A stretch of 42,864 nucleotides of DNA from an uncultured Lachnospiraceae bacterium (GCA_902762955.1 CACWQH010000017.1:1-42864), one strand, 5' to 3'. Shown: positions 16,059-23,047, counted from the stretch's first letter. The notes: generated by a model from the letters alone, not told the origin. Translations and numbers: made by a program.

Positions 16059-17252
16059 ATGCAGTATAGAAAGGATAAAAATGGAAATGAACTTTCGGTG
16101 CTTGGCTTTGGCTGTATGAGATTTACCAAAAAGGGTGGTAATATCGATATAGACAAGGCTGAAAAGGAAATAATGGCTGCCTACGCGGCGGGTGTAAATT
16201 ATTTTGATACGGCATATGTGTATTCGGGCAGCGAGGTTGCTATAGGAGAAATATTTGAGAAAAACAATATAAGAGAGAAAATCAAGATAGCGACAAAGCT
16301 TCCTCAATATCTTATAAGTAACAGAACCGCGCTTGATAAATATTTCGATGAGGAATTAAAGAGGTTAAGAACGGATTATATTGATTATTATCTTATGCAC
16401 CATCTGACGGACGTTGCCATGTGGGAGAAGCTTAAGGCTGTCGGCATAGAGGAATGGATAGATGAAAAAAAGAAATCCGGAGTGATTCGTAACATCGGAT
16501 TTTCTTATCATGGAAATACGGATAATTTTTTGAAGATTTTAAATGATTATGACTGGGATTTTTGTCAGATTCAGTATAACTATCTTGATGAAGACACTCA
16601 GGCAGGAGTAGATGGACTAAAGGCGGCAGCAGATAAGGGAATACCTGTTGTAATCATGGAACCTCTTCGTGGAGGAAAACTTGTAAATATGCTTCCTGAC
16701 GGAGCAAAAAAGGCATTTAAGGAAAGTAGTCGCGGATGGACTCCGGCAGAGTGGGCATTCAGGTGGCTTTATAATCAGGAGGCAGTAACGGTAGTTCTCT
16801 CCGGTATGAATTCAGTGGAGATGGTAGAGGAAAACTGCAAGACTGCATCGGAGGCTTTACCGGGACATCTGACAGAGGAGGATTTCAAAACCTTAGATGT
16901 GGTAAAGGAAAAGATCAGGGAAAATGAAAAGGTTGGATGTACGGGCTGCAGGTATTGTATGCCATGTCCGAAGGGAGTAGACATACCGGGAACATTCAGG
17001 TGTTATAATGCCATGTACACCGAGTCAAAGCGTGAGGGAAGATTTGAGTTTGCCCAGACTGTGGGACTTACCAAGGAGCCGGCATTTGCATCCCAGTGCA
17101 TAGAGTGTGGAAAATGCGAAAAGCACTGCCCTCAAAATATTCCGATAAGACAAAAGCTTAAAGAGGCGGATAAGGCATTGAGACCGCTTCCGTATAAAGT
17201 TGGAATAAATGTAGTAAGGAAATTTATGTTTAGGAAAGCGAAAACAAAATAA
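16059..17252 (+). CDS. Aldo/keto reductase with C-terminal two-cluster 4Fe-4S domain
   Basis: A 397-residue protein. Residues 1-280 form an aldo/keto reductase barrel: FDTAYVYSGSE supplies Asp and Tyr, KIATKLP supplies Lys, and DYYLMHHL supplies His. The C-terminus has two ferredoxin-like clusters, CTGCRYCMPCPKGVDIP (about 288-304) and CIECGKCEKHCPQNIPI (about 347-363). This is the common anaerobe arrangement of an AKR fused to a 4Fe-4S dicluster domain, suggesting electron exchange with ferredoxin or flavodoxin rather than NAD(P)H only. AAGGAGAG at 16048-16055 serves the start. It probably forms an operon with the GNAT gene. Confidence 0.93.
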   Translation: MQYRKDKNGNELSVLGFGCMRFTKKGGNIDIDKAEKEIMAAYAAGVNYFDTAYVYSGSEVAIGEIFEKNNIREKIKIATKLPQYLISNRTALDKYFDEELKRLRTDYIDYYLMHHLTDVAMWEKLKAVGIEEWIDEKKKSGVIRNIGFSYHGNTDNFLKILNDYDWDFCQIQYNYLDEDTQAGVDGLKAAADKGIPVVIMEPLRGGKLVNMLPDGAKKAFKESSRGWTPAEWAFRWLYNQEAVTVVLSGMNSVEMVEENCKTASEALPGHLTEEDFKTLDVVKEKIRENEKVGCTGCRYCMPCPKGVDIPGTFRCYNAMYTESKREGRFEFAQTVGLTKEPAFASQCIECGKCEKHCPQNIPIRQKLKEADKALRPLPYKVGINVVRKFMFRKAKTK

Positions 17253-17302
17253 GTGAGACAAAGCTTATGCCATTGACATAATAGCTTATTTGTAATTAGC
17301 AA

Positions 17303-17331
17303 TTGACAAAAGAAAAAAAGTACTTTACAAT
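17303..17331 (+). promoter_or_regulatory. Consensus promoter of antisense antitoxin RNA
   Basis: TTGACA (17303-17308), 17-bp spacer, TACAAT (17326-17331). The predicted start is about 17338. It is a closer match to consensus than the toxin promoter, as expected for an antitoxin that must be in excess. Confidence 0.8.
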
Positions 17332-17337
17332 ATATTT

Positions 17338-17450
17338 AACAAGCTAGTCGGGAAGGTGAGTGCGATTCACCTGCTCCGGCGTTTTAAAACGGAATTATAA
17401 GAATAGCCGTCCTAATCTTTCCAGGAGTCAGGACGGCTATTCTTATTTTC
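17338..17450 (+). ncRNA. Predicted type I antitoxin antisense RNA
   Basis: A transcript of about 110 nt. The 5' part folds as GTCGG/CCGGC around AGGTGA/TCACCT, a stable hairpin. The 3' end is a 16-bp perfect stem (17397-17412 with 17431-17446) followed by TTTCT. It runs convergent to and overlaps the 3' part of the toxin message, so it would pair with the last toxin codons and 3' UTR, as in the txpA/RatA and bsrG/SR4 systems. Predicted from promoter, terminator and layout; expression is not shown. Confidence 0.7.
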
Positions 17451-17525
17451 TCTATGTAATCTGATTATATCAACTGCAAGCTTAATAACTGCAACAACAA
17501 TCATCAGTATTTCATAAAAGCTCAT
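17412..17525 (-). CDS. Small hydrophobic type I toxin (holin-like toxin family)
   Basis: A 37-residue peptide starting MSFYEILMIVVAVIKLAV, with one membrane helix (about residues 5-22) followed by a basic polar tail (IIRLHRENKNSRPDSWKD). This size and layout match type I toxins such as TxpA, BsrG and the 'putative holin-like toxin' family, which insert in the membrane. AAGGAG lies 8 nt before the chosen ATG; another in-frame ATG two codons upstream is too close to the site. The stop codon lies in the loop of the hairpin shared with the antisense RNA. The 60-nt leader begins near 17585. A near-identical 28-codon 3' fragment exists in the inverted copy. Confidence 0.75.
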   Translation of the reverse strand: MSFYEILMIVVAVIKLAVDIIRLHRENKNSRPDSWKD

Positions 17526-17591
17526 AAGCATCACTCCTTCCACAAGCTCGGAACAAGTGATAAGCACGTCCTCCCGACTAACCGGTTAAAT

Positions 17592-17620
17592 AAATTATTT
17601 TATCTTTGGTAATTAAGCAA
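17592..17620 (-). promoter_or_regulatory. Weaker promoter of the toxin mRNA
   Basis: On the minus strand TTGCTT (17615-17620), 17-bp spacer, TAATTT (17592-17597). The sequence after the -10 (ATTTAACCGGTTAGTCGGGA) closely parallels that after the antitoxin -10 (ATTTAACAAGCTAGTCGGGA). Confidence 0.6.
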
Positions 17621-17721
17621 GATGAAAAAAGATACAATGAAATTGATTAAGTAATTTTTATTCTTGCTTATGGTGACAGTATATTACATAAAAACACAGT
17701 TGTAAACAAAAAATATTTTTC

Positions 17722-17750
17722 TTGACATATAATACATATAACAATATAAT
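17722..17750 (+). promoter_or_regulatory. Consensus promoter of the HxlR-DUF1848 operon
   Basis: TTGACA (17722-17727), 17-bp spacer, TATAAT (17745-17750), a perfect sigma-A promoter 100 bp before the HxlR start. Confidence 0.85.
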
Positions 17751-17850
17751 TTTTATATAACCTGCTTTTTTTACTGTTACATTCATTCTACAATGTTATA
17801 ATACAAATAGAAATTAATTATATAAATCTCGTAAGTAAAAGGAGCCCACC

Positions 17851-18180
17851 ATGAAGAAAAAAGAAGAATTACCGGAATGTCCGGTAGCGACTACAGTATC
17901 ACTTATCGGAAGCAAGTGGAAATTATTAATTATAAGGAATCTCCTGAATCGTCCATGGAGATTTAACGAACTGCAAAAATCGCTTGAGGGAATTAGTCAA
18001 AAGGTCCTTACAGACAGTCTCCGTTCCATGGAAGCAGACGGTATAATAACAAGAACCGTGTTTCCGGAAGTCCCACCACGCGTGGAGTATTCACTTAGCG
18101 AATTGGGAGAATCTTTAAGACCGATTATCAACGATATGGCTAAATGGGGAAATGATTATAAAGATAATTTAAAGAATTAA
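17851..18180 (+). CDS. HxlR-family winged-helix regulator
   Basis: A 109-residue DNA-binding protein. CPVATTVSLIGSKWKLLIIRNL at the N-terminus (read in two parts, CPVATTVSLIG and SKWKLLIIRNL) and RFNELQKSLEGISQKVLTDS are hallmark HxlR segments. RVEYSLSELGESLRPI is the wing and C-terminal helix. The N-terminal Cys10 is the redox or electrophile-sensing position in several relatives. AAGGAG at 17839-17844 serves ATG 17851. The DUF1848 gene follows 24 bp later, so it probably regulates its own operon and perhaps the convergent methyltransferase. Confidence 0.93.
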   Translation: MKKKEELPECPVATTVSLIGSKWKLLIIRNLLNRPWRFNELQKSLEGISQKVLTDSLRSMEADGIITRTVFPEVPPRVEYSLSELGESLRPIINDMAKWGNDYKDNLKN

Positions 18181-18204
18181 TTTATAAACTTTCGAGGTCA
18201 CACC

Positions 18205-19134
18205 ATGATTATCAACACAGGAGAAAGAACCGACATTCCTGCATATTACAGCGAGTGGTTTATGAACAGAATTAAAGAAGGTTACGTGCTTGTGCGTAAC
18301 CCATATTATAATGAGCAGGTTACAAGATACAGCTTGTCAAAGGATATAGTTGACCTGCTTGCTTTTTGTACCAAAAATCCTATCCCTATGCTGCCGCATC
18401 TTAAGGAATTATCGGACTTCAATATGTTCTGGTTCGTCACGATTACTCCTTACGGAAGGGATGTCGAGCCAAATGTTCCGCCAAAGGAAAAGGTTATGGA
18501 TGCCTTTAAAAGCCTATCCGACACCCTTGGTGTAAACTGTGTGAGCTGGCGCTATGATCCGATTCTTATCGATGATACATATACCCTTGACTATCATATA
18601 GAAACATTTTCCGAGATGGCAAATAATCTAAAGGGATATACCGACAATGTGGTAATAAGCTTTATCGACCTTTACAAGAAAACCATTAAAAATTTTCCGG
18701 GAATAAGAGAGGTTACACAAAAGGAACGTGATGCCATAGGTGAAGCCTTCAGCAAAATCGGCAGAGAAAACGGAATGCTTATAAGAAGCTGCTTTGAAGG
18801 TAATGACCTCCAAAAGTTTGGAATTGATGTATCAGGCTGTATGACGAAAAGCATACTTGAACGTGCCATCGGAACAAGTCTTGACATCTCCAAAAAAAAC
18901 AATCCACGCCCGGGCTGTAACTGCCTCCTTGGAAATGATATAGGTGCATACAATACCTGCGGACACCTGTGCCGTTACTGCTATGCCAATTATGATGAAA
19001 AAATGGTAAGGCAGAATATGAAAAACCATATCAAAACCTCACCATTTTTAATCGGTACAAGCCTGCCACAGGACAAGATACATGATGCAGATCAGGTATC
19101 CTATGCAACCGGCCAGTACTTTCTTCAGTTATAG
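18205..19134 (+). CDS. DUF1848 family protein with cysteine cluster
   Basis: A 309-residue cytosolic protein. The N-terminus (IINTGERTDIPAYYSEWF) and NPYYNEQVTRYSL are family signatures. The C-terminal third holds a dense cysteine set, CNCLLGNDIGAYNTCGHLCR followed by YCYANY (about residues 239-262), which suggests a metal or iron-sulfur site. DUF1848 proteins are compared with radical SAM and DNA-repair-like enzymes, but no function is established to my knowledge. The stop at 19132-19134 directly abuts the stop of the opposite-strand methyltransferase gene at 19135, leaving no room for a terminator between them. Confidence 0.88.
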   Translation: MIINTGERTDIPAYYSEWFMNRIKEGYVLVRNPYYNEQVTRYSLSKDIVDLLAFCTKNPIPMLPHLKELSDFNMFWFVTITPYGRDVEPNVPPKEKVMDAFKSLSDTLGVNCVSWRYDPILIDDTYTLDYHIETFSEMANNLKGYTDNVVISFIDLYKKTIKNFPGIREVTQKERDAIGEAFSKIGRENGMLIRSCFEGNDLQKFGIDVSGCMTKSILERAIGTSLDISKKNNPRPGCNCLLGNDIGAYNTCGHLCRYCYANYDEKMVRQNMKNHIKTSPFLIGTSLPQDKIHDADQVSYATGQYFLQL

Positions 19135-19956
19135 TTATTTAAACATTATCTCTACTATTTTTACATATCCCATTTTCATACCCATACCAACTATCTTACG
19201 GGTAATAAACGGAACCGACTTTGCTTTACTTACATATTCAGGCAGTCTGTCAAAGGATACGATTTTACCGAAATTTTTTGACCACGGTCTGAATTTTGTC
19301 TCTGCATCATCCACAACGAGCAGGCAAAGATTTGTATTACCGCTTTTTTCAAGAACCTTATTGGATTTATCCGTGCCTGCCTGATTTTCCGCATCAAAGC
19401 ATATTCCGCCACCCGGAAATCTTTCTGCAAGAGCTGTAAAAAGACCCTTTACCGTATTGTCATCAAAGTACATCAAAACACCGCCGCTTATTATAAAAAG
19501 GCCATCCTCCGGTGCTGTTTCAACCTCGTCAAACCACGCCGTATCAAATGCACTGCACGGAACATTTTTCTCGCGGTCACGCAAAGTAAAAAGTCTTTTT
19601 CTTGCTTCAATTATATCCGGCAAATCCAGATTGATCCATCTGCATTTTCCGTTATCCACCTCCGGAAAGCTGTTGTCTGCACCACATCCAAGATTTACGA
19701 TAGTAGCATAAGGCTTCTTTTTAAGATATTCCTTTGCCCGATCACAAAGAAATCTCTTTCGTATCGCCCACACCAGAGTCGTCATTTTATTGGTATTAAG
19801 ATGCTCAAAATCATAGTCGATCTTGTCTATCAAAGCTTCTGCTTCCTTGTCAGGGAATACATCCGGATAATATTTAGAACAATATGCCCTGCCATAAAGT
19901 GGAAGCACCAATGTCTCCATTACTGTATCTTTTTTTATACTGATTTTATCACTCAT
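19135..19956 (-). CDS. Class I SAM-dependent methyltransferase, LCM/PPM1-like (COG3315 type)
   Basis: A 273-residue methyltransferase. IVNLGCGADNSFPEVDN (about 86-102) is the SAM-binding motif I with the following acidic residue, WINLDLPDIIEARK is motif II, and GGVLMYFDDNTVKGLF is a post-motif typical of the leucine carboxyl methyltransferase fold. Bacterial members methylate small molecules or polyketide intermediates; the substrate is unknown. GGGAGA precedes the start. It has its own consensus promoter, with an operator filling the -35/-10 spacer, so it should be tightly repressed by the regulator that reads GTTAG-N6-CTAAC. Confidence 0.88.
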   Translation of the reverse strand: MSDKISIKKDTVMETLVLPLYGRAYCSKYYPDVFPDKEAEALIDKIDYDFEHLNTNKMTTLVWAIRKRFLCDRAKEYLKKKPYATIVNLGCGADNSFPEVDNGKCRWINLDLPDIIEARKRLFTLRDREKNVPCSAFDTAWFDEVETAPEDGLFIISGGVLMYFDDNTVKGLFTALAERFPGGGICFDAENQAGTDKSNKVLEKSGNTNLCLLVVDDAETKFRPWSKNFGKIVSFDRLPEYVSKAKSVPFITRKIVGMGMKMGYVKIVEIMFK

Positions 19957-19995
19957 TGCGGTTCTCCCTTTTATCTAACAATATAACATAATAAC

Positions 19996-20024
19996 ATTAT
20001 AGTTAGTTAAAGCTAACATGTCAA
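19996..20024 (-). promoter_or_regulatory. Consensus promoter of the methyltransferase gene
   Basis: On the minus strand TTGACA (20019-20024), 17-bp spacer, TATAAT (19996-20001). The spacer consists almost wholly of the operator palindrome. Confidence 0.85.
20002..20017. promoter_or_regulatory. GTTAG-N6-CTAAC operator, copy 4
   Basis: GTTAG-TTAAAG-CTAAC occupies 16 of the 17 spacer bases between perfect -35 and -10 boxes of the methyltransferase promoter. A bound repressor would block RNA polymerase. Confidence 0.78.
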
Positions 20025-20036
20025 TTATGATTTAAA

Positions 20037-20074
20037 CTGCGGATATGTTATGAAAAGCATATCCGCAGTTTTTT
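20037..20074 (+). terminator. Terminator hairpin at the truncation point of the second TA copy
   Basis: CTGCGGATATG (20037-20047) pairs with CATATCCGCAG (20058-20068), followed by six T residues. The homology to the intact toxin begins right after it, so the toxin 5' end was replaced by this sequence. Confidence 0.8.
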
Positions 20075-20161
20075 GTTGTTGCAGTTATTAAGCTTGCAGT
20101 TGATATAATCAGATTACATAGAGAAAATAAGAATAGCCGTCCTGACACCTGGAAAGATTAG
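20075..20161 (+). pseudogene. Toxin remnant lacking promoter, leader and first nine codons
   Basis: The last 28 codons of the toxin ORF are kept in frame (VVAVIKLAVDIIRLHRENK then NSRPDTWKD, stop 20159-20161) with one substitution, Ser to Thr. There is no start codon; the frame is blocked upstream by TGA 20051-20053. It is in inverted orientation relative to the intact copy. Confidence 0.8.
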
Positions 20162-20236
20162 GACGGCTATTCTTATAGTCAATTGATTTTTCGCCGGAGC
20201 AGGTGAATCGCACTCACCTTCCCGACTAGCTTGTTA
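20123..20236 (-). ncRNA. Predicted orphan antitoxin RNA (second copy)
   Basis: The minus-strand promoter is fully kept: TTGACA (20265-20270), 17-bp spacer, TACAAT (20242-20247). The RNA keeps the 5' hairpin and the GAATAGCCGTCC/GGACGGCTATTC 3' stem. A 15-nt block between the two stems differs from copy A. It could pair with the intact toxin message in trans because the region antisense to toxin codons is nearly identical. Confidence 0.65.
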
Positions 20237-20320
20237 AATATATTGTAAAGCACTTTATTTCTTTTGTCAATTGCTAATTATAATTACCTAAAAGTAACTA
20301 TCTAATAAAAAAGTGCGTAC

Positions 20321-20349
20321 TTGTTTCAAAATAATCTGTTTGTTATACT
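20321..20349 (+). promoter_or_regulatory. Promoter of the ADP-ribosylation cassette
   Basis: TTGTTT (20321-20326), 17-bp spacer, TATACT (20344-20349), about 80 bp before the macrodomain gene. Confidence 0.6.
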
Positions 20350-20430
20350 TCATATATAGATGAAATAGAAATAATAGTTTAGGTAAAAAATATGGTTTTC
20401 AAATACCAATTTGTGATGGGAGATGATAAT

Positions 20431-21267
20431 ATGACAAAACTTAAGACTCAGGAAGAAAGACTAAATTACCTTGTAGATAAGTTCAAGGAAGATTCAGGCG
20501 AGTATAGGAACTTAAGGGTTTCGGACAATATAAATGAAAAAAAGAGGATTTTGCGATCACTTATGAATATACGCATGCCGAGGAAGATGGACGATGAGAC
20601 ACTTGCAATACAGGACGAGTATCTTAAGGAAGCTATCATTGAAAAAGGTATAGTCGAAATTAAAGATATAAAGACCGTTTCGGAAGAGTACGGAAGCGAT
20701 AAAAATTATGCGGATATGATTTCGATATGGCAGGGAGATATAACAAGGCTATCAGTGGATGCGATTGTTAATGCTGCGAACAGTCAGATGCTTGGCTGTT
20801 TTCAACCTTGCCACACCTGTATAGATAACTGCATACATACATTTGGCGGAATTCAGATGAGAGCAGAGTGCAATGAAAAGATGAATAATTTAAGATTAAA
20901 GTATGGTATGGAATATGAACAGCCGACTGCTGTTCCGATGCTTACGGACGGTTATAATCTTCCGGCAAAAAAGGTTATTCATATAGTTGGACCGATAGTG
21001 ATGGGAAGACTTACAAAGGAGCTTGAGAAGGATTTATCGGACTGCTATAAGAATACGCTTGATATGTGCATTGAAAATGGATTAAAAAGTGTAGCATTTT
21101 GTTGTATCTCAACAGGCGTATTTCATTTTCCGAATGAGCGTGCGGCAGAAATTGCAGTTGATACGGTGACAAAATGGCTGTCAGAGCATGAGGGCAGTAT
21201 GGAAAGGGTGATATTTAATGTTTTTAAAGACGAAGACAAATTCTATTACGAAGGATTACTTAAATAA
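20431..21267 (+). CDS. Zinc-dependent macrodomain protein-ADP-ribose hydrolase (SirTM-linked type)
   Basis: A 278-residue protein. About 90 residues of helical N-terminal extension precede the macrodomain. IWQGDITRLSVDAIVNAANS (from about residue 97) is the ADP-ribose-binding start, followed by LGCFQPCHTCIDNCIHTFGG, the Cys/His cluster of the zinc-containing macrodomains that travel with class M sirtuins. ISTGVFHFP is the distal phosphate loop. These enzymes remove ADP-ribose from proteins modified by SirTM. ATG 20431 follows GGGAGATGA at 20418-20426 and is preferred over upstream starts. The sirtuin gene follows immediately, so both act in one modification-reversal pair. Confidence 0.92.
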   Translation: MTKLKTQEERLNYLVDKFKEDSGEYRNLRVSDNINEKKRILRSLMNIRMPRKMDDETLAIQDEYLKEAIIEKGIVEIKDIKTVSEEYGSDKNYADMISIWQGDITRLSVDAIVNAANSQMLGCFQPCHTCIDNCIHTFGGIQMRAECNEKMNNLRLKYGMEYEQPTAVPMLTDGYNLPAKKVIHIVGPIVMGRLTKELEKDLSDCYKNTLDMCIENGLKSVAFCCISTGVFHFPNERAAEIAVDTVTKWLSEHEGSMERVIFNVFKDEDKFYYEGLLK

Positions 21268-21313
21268 AAAAAGAGATGGATATAGGGATACAATACAGAA
21301 AGGACTTGATGCT

Positions 21314-22294
21314 ATGAACTACAGGATAATAAGTGAGACAGGTTCACGTGAGGATAATATAAAGAGATTAAAAAAGGAGATAGAAACGGCAGATGCGATT
21401 ATAATCGGTGCGGGAGCAGGGCTTTCCACTTCTGCGGGATTTACCTATAGCGGAGAGCGTTTTGAAAAGTGTTTTTTTGACTTTGCCAAGAGGTTTGGCA
21501 TACGCGATATGTATTCGGGAGGATTTTATCCGTTCCCTGATGATGAGACGCTTTGGGCGTGGTGGTCAAGACACATTTATTTTAACAGATATATAGATGC
21601 ACCGAAGCCGGTTTATGATATGATTTATGATTTGGTTGATGGAAGGGTGGCTGCTGATTCGGTTATCGAAAAAAAAGATGAACCGGTGGCTGCACCAAAG
21701 AAGGATTATTTTGTCATAACTACTAATGTTGACCATCAGTTCCAGAGAGCAGGCTTTGATAAGAAGAGATTATTCTATACACAGGGAGACTATGGTCTTT
21801 TCCAGAGTGTTAATTCCAAGCTCAAAAAAACCTATGATAATGAAGAATGGGTTATGAAGGCGATGGAGTCACAGGGCTTTGTAAAGGATGAAAATGGTGT
21901 GTTCCAAGTACCTGAGGATGGAAAGCTGTCTATGAGAATCCCAACAGAGCTTATACCTAAATGTCCTGATGACGGAAGTGATGTGACCATGAATCTTCGT
22001 GCAGATGATACATTTGTGGAGGACGAGGGCTGGAAGCTTGCTTCATCCCGTTATTCGGATTTTTTGAGAAGACACGAGGATATGCATGTGTTATATCTTG
22101 AACTTGGAGTCGGAGCCAATACACCGGTTATAATCAAGTATCCGTTCTGGCAGATGACAGCCGCAAATCCAAACGCGGTTTATGCCTGCATCAATTACGG
22201 AGAGGCTTTCGCGCCGGAGGTAATTAAAGAAAGAGCCATTTGCATAGACGGAGATATCTTGACGGTGTTTGAAGAAATGCCAAAAATACATTGA
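21314..22294 (+). CDS. Class M sirtuin (SirTM), protein ADP-ribosyltransferase
   Basis: A 326-residue sirtuin-fold protein. IIIGAGAGLSTSAGFTYSG (about 26-44) is the NAD-binding Rossmann motif, TTNVDHQFQRAG (about 135-146) the catalytic Asn/Asp region, YTQGDYGLFQ follows where classical sirtuins have the catalytic His (here Gln), and LELGVGANTP (about 262-271) closes the NAD site. Loss of that His is characteristic of SirTM enzymes, which transfer ADP-ribose rather than deacetylate. The frame is open back to 21218, overlapping the macrodomain gene, but ATG 21314 with AAAGGA at 21299-21304 is the likeliest start. No GcvH-L or lipoate ligase gene is adjacent, unlike the operons of pathogens. The target is unknown. 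Confidence 0.9.
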   Translation: MNYRIISETGSREDNIKRLKKEIETADAIIIGAGAGLSTSAGFTYSGERFEKCFFDFAKRFGIRDMYSGGFYPFPDDETLWAWWSRHIYFNRYIDAPKPVYDMIYDLVDGRVAADSVIEKKDEPVAAPKKDYFVITTNVDHQFQRAGFDKKRLFYTQGDYGLFQSVNSKLKKTYDNEEWVMKAMESQGFVKDENGVFQVPEDGKLSMRIPTELIPKCPDDGSDVTMNLRADDTFVEDEGWKLASSRYSDFLRRHEDMHVLYLELGVGANTPVIIKYPFWQMTAANPNAVYACINYGEAFAPEVIKERAICIDGDILTVFEEMPKIH

Positions 22295-22367
22295 TAAACC
22301 TATATAAAACATGGTATAGTTAAATATAAAATGTTATAAATATTTGGAGCGCTTTTTAGGTTAAAAT

Positions 22368-22970
22368 ATGAGTAAGGATATTAATAAAACAGAAGATGAA
22401 AATCTTATATGGGAAGAGATAAAAACCGAACATATCATAAAGGATGAGTGGATTGATTTCAGGCGTTCGGCCTTTCGGTTTCCGGATGGTACGGAATTTG
22501 AACCGTATTATACTTACAGCAGACGAAATTACGTGGTAATAGTAGCCTCTGATGAGGAGGGTAAATATATCTGTGTCAGACAATTTCGCTATGGTATAAA
22601 ACAGGTCACTACCGAGTTTTCGGCCGGTGGCATAGAGCGTACTGACGGCAAGGAATACGGAGCAAATGATAAGGCGATAGCAGAGGATGCGCTTGAGGCC
22701 GCAAAGAGAGAACTGCAAGAGGAAACCGGCTATGTATCCGATGAATGGAGACACCTTATAACAGTTCCGTCCAATGCAACCATAGCAGATAACTATGCCT
22801 ACGTTTTTGAGGCGAAAAACTGTCGCAAGGTTTCTGGACAGAATCTGGATGATACGGAATTCTTGAATGTAAGAAAATACACTGCCGAGGAGATAGAAGC
22901 CATGATAGAAAAAGGGGAGTTTCAGCAGGCTGTTCACATAATGGCATGGCTTTTATCAAAGAGCAAATAA
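22368..22970 (+). CDS. Nudix hydrolase, ADP-ribose pyrophosphatase-like
   Basis: A 200-residue protein. The Nudix box core is EDALEAAKRELQEETGY (E-X7-REL-X-EE-X-G, about 104-120), with an atypical residue at the leading Gly. GKYICVRQFRYGIKQVTTEF and the SAGGIERTDG loop match the ADP-ribose pyrophosphatase subgroup, which cleaves ADP-ribose to AMP and ribose 5-phosphate. It lies 73 bp after the sirtuin gene on the same strand. This gives a complete set: writer (SirTM), eraser (macrodomain) and disposal of the released ADP-ribose. Substrate assignment is inferred. Confidence 0.88.
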   Translation: MSKDINKTEDENLIWEEIKTEHIIKDEWIDFRRSAFRFPDGTEFEPYYTYSRRNYVVIVASDEEGKYICVRQFRYGIKQVTTEFSAGGIERTDGKEYGANDKAIAEDALEAAKRELQEETGYVSDEWRHLITVPSNATIADNYAYVFEAKNCRKVSGQNLDDTEFLNVRKYTAEEIEAMIEKGEFQQAVHIMAWLLSKSK

Positions 22971-23018
22971 TAGCACAAAGTTATAAATAAAAAAGATGAT
23001 TAGATTTACATAAAATGT

Positions 23019-23047
23019 TTGATTAGTTCCCGCTTTTCAGTTATAAT
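23019..23047 (+). promoter_or_regulatory. Promoter of membrane EAL gene
   Basis: TTGATT (23019-23024), 17-bp spacer, TATAAT (23042-23047), about 97 bp before the chosen start codon. Confidence 0.65.

Larger units (their letters stand above)
17293..17500 (+). repeat. Inverted repeat arm A of the toxin-antitoxin element
   Basis: This 208-bp segment recurs in reverse orientation at 20075-20280 with near identity. It covers the antisense RNA promoter, the whole antisense RNA and codons 10-38 (including stop) of the toxin ORF. Differences are concentrated in a roughly 15-bp block after CTCCGGCG, with scattered single changes elsewhere. The two arms bracket the HxlR, DUF1848 and methyltransferase genes. 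Confidence 0.9.

Noticed and set aside
17341..17380. Cobalamin-riboswitch-like GGGAA...GGTG...ATCACC...GC segment
   Set aside because: Only a local resemblance. The conserved GCCACTG box and the other helices are missing, and the segment is explained as the 5' hairpin of the antitoxin RNA.
17618..17670. Short ORF MKKDTMKLIK and TAAGCAAGA/TCTTGCTTA hairpin
   Set aside because: The 10-codon frame has no ribosome binding site. The inverted repeat has a very long loop and overlaps the toxin -35, so no separate element is claimed.
20431..22970. Sir2-type phage-defence system
   Set aside because: The sirtuin has SirTM features and pairs with a zinc macrodomain, which indicates protein ADP-ribosylation rather than an NAD-depleting defence effector.
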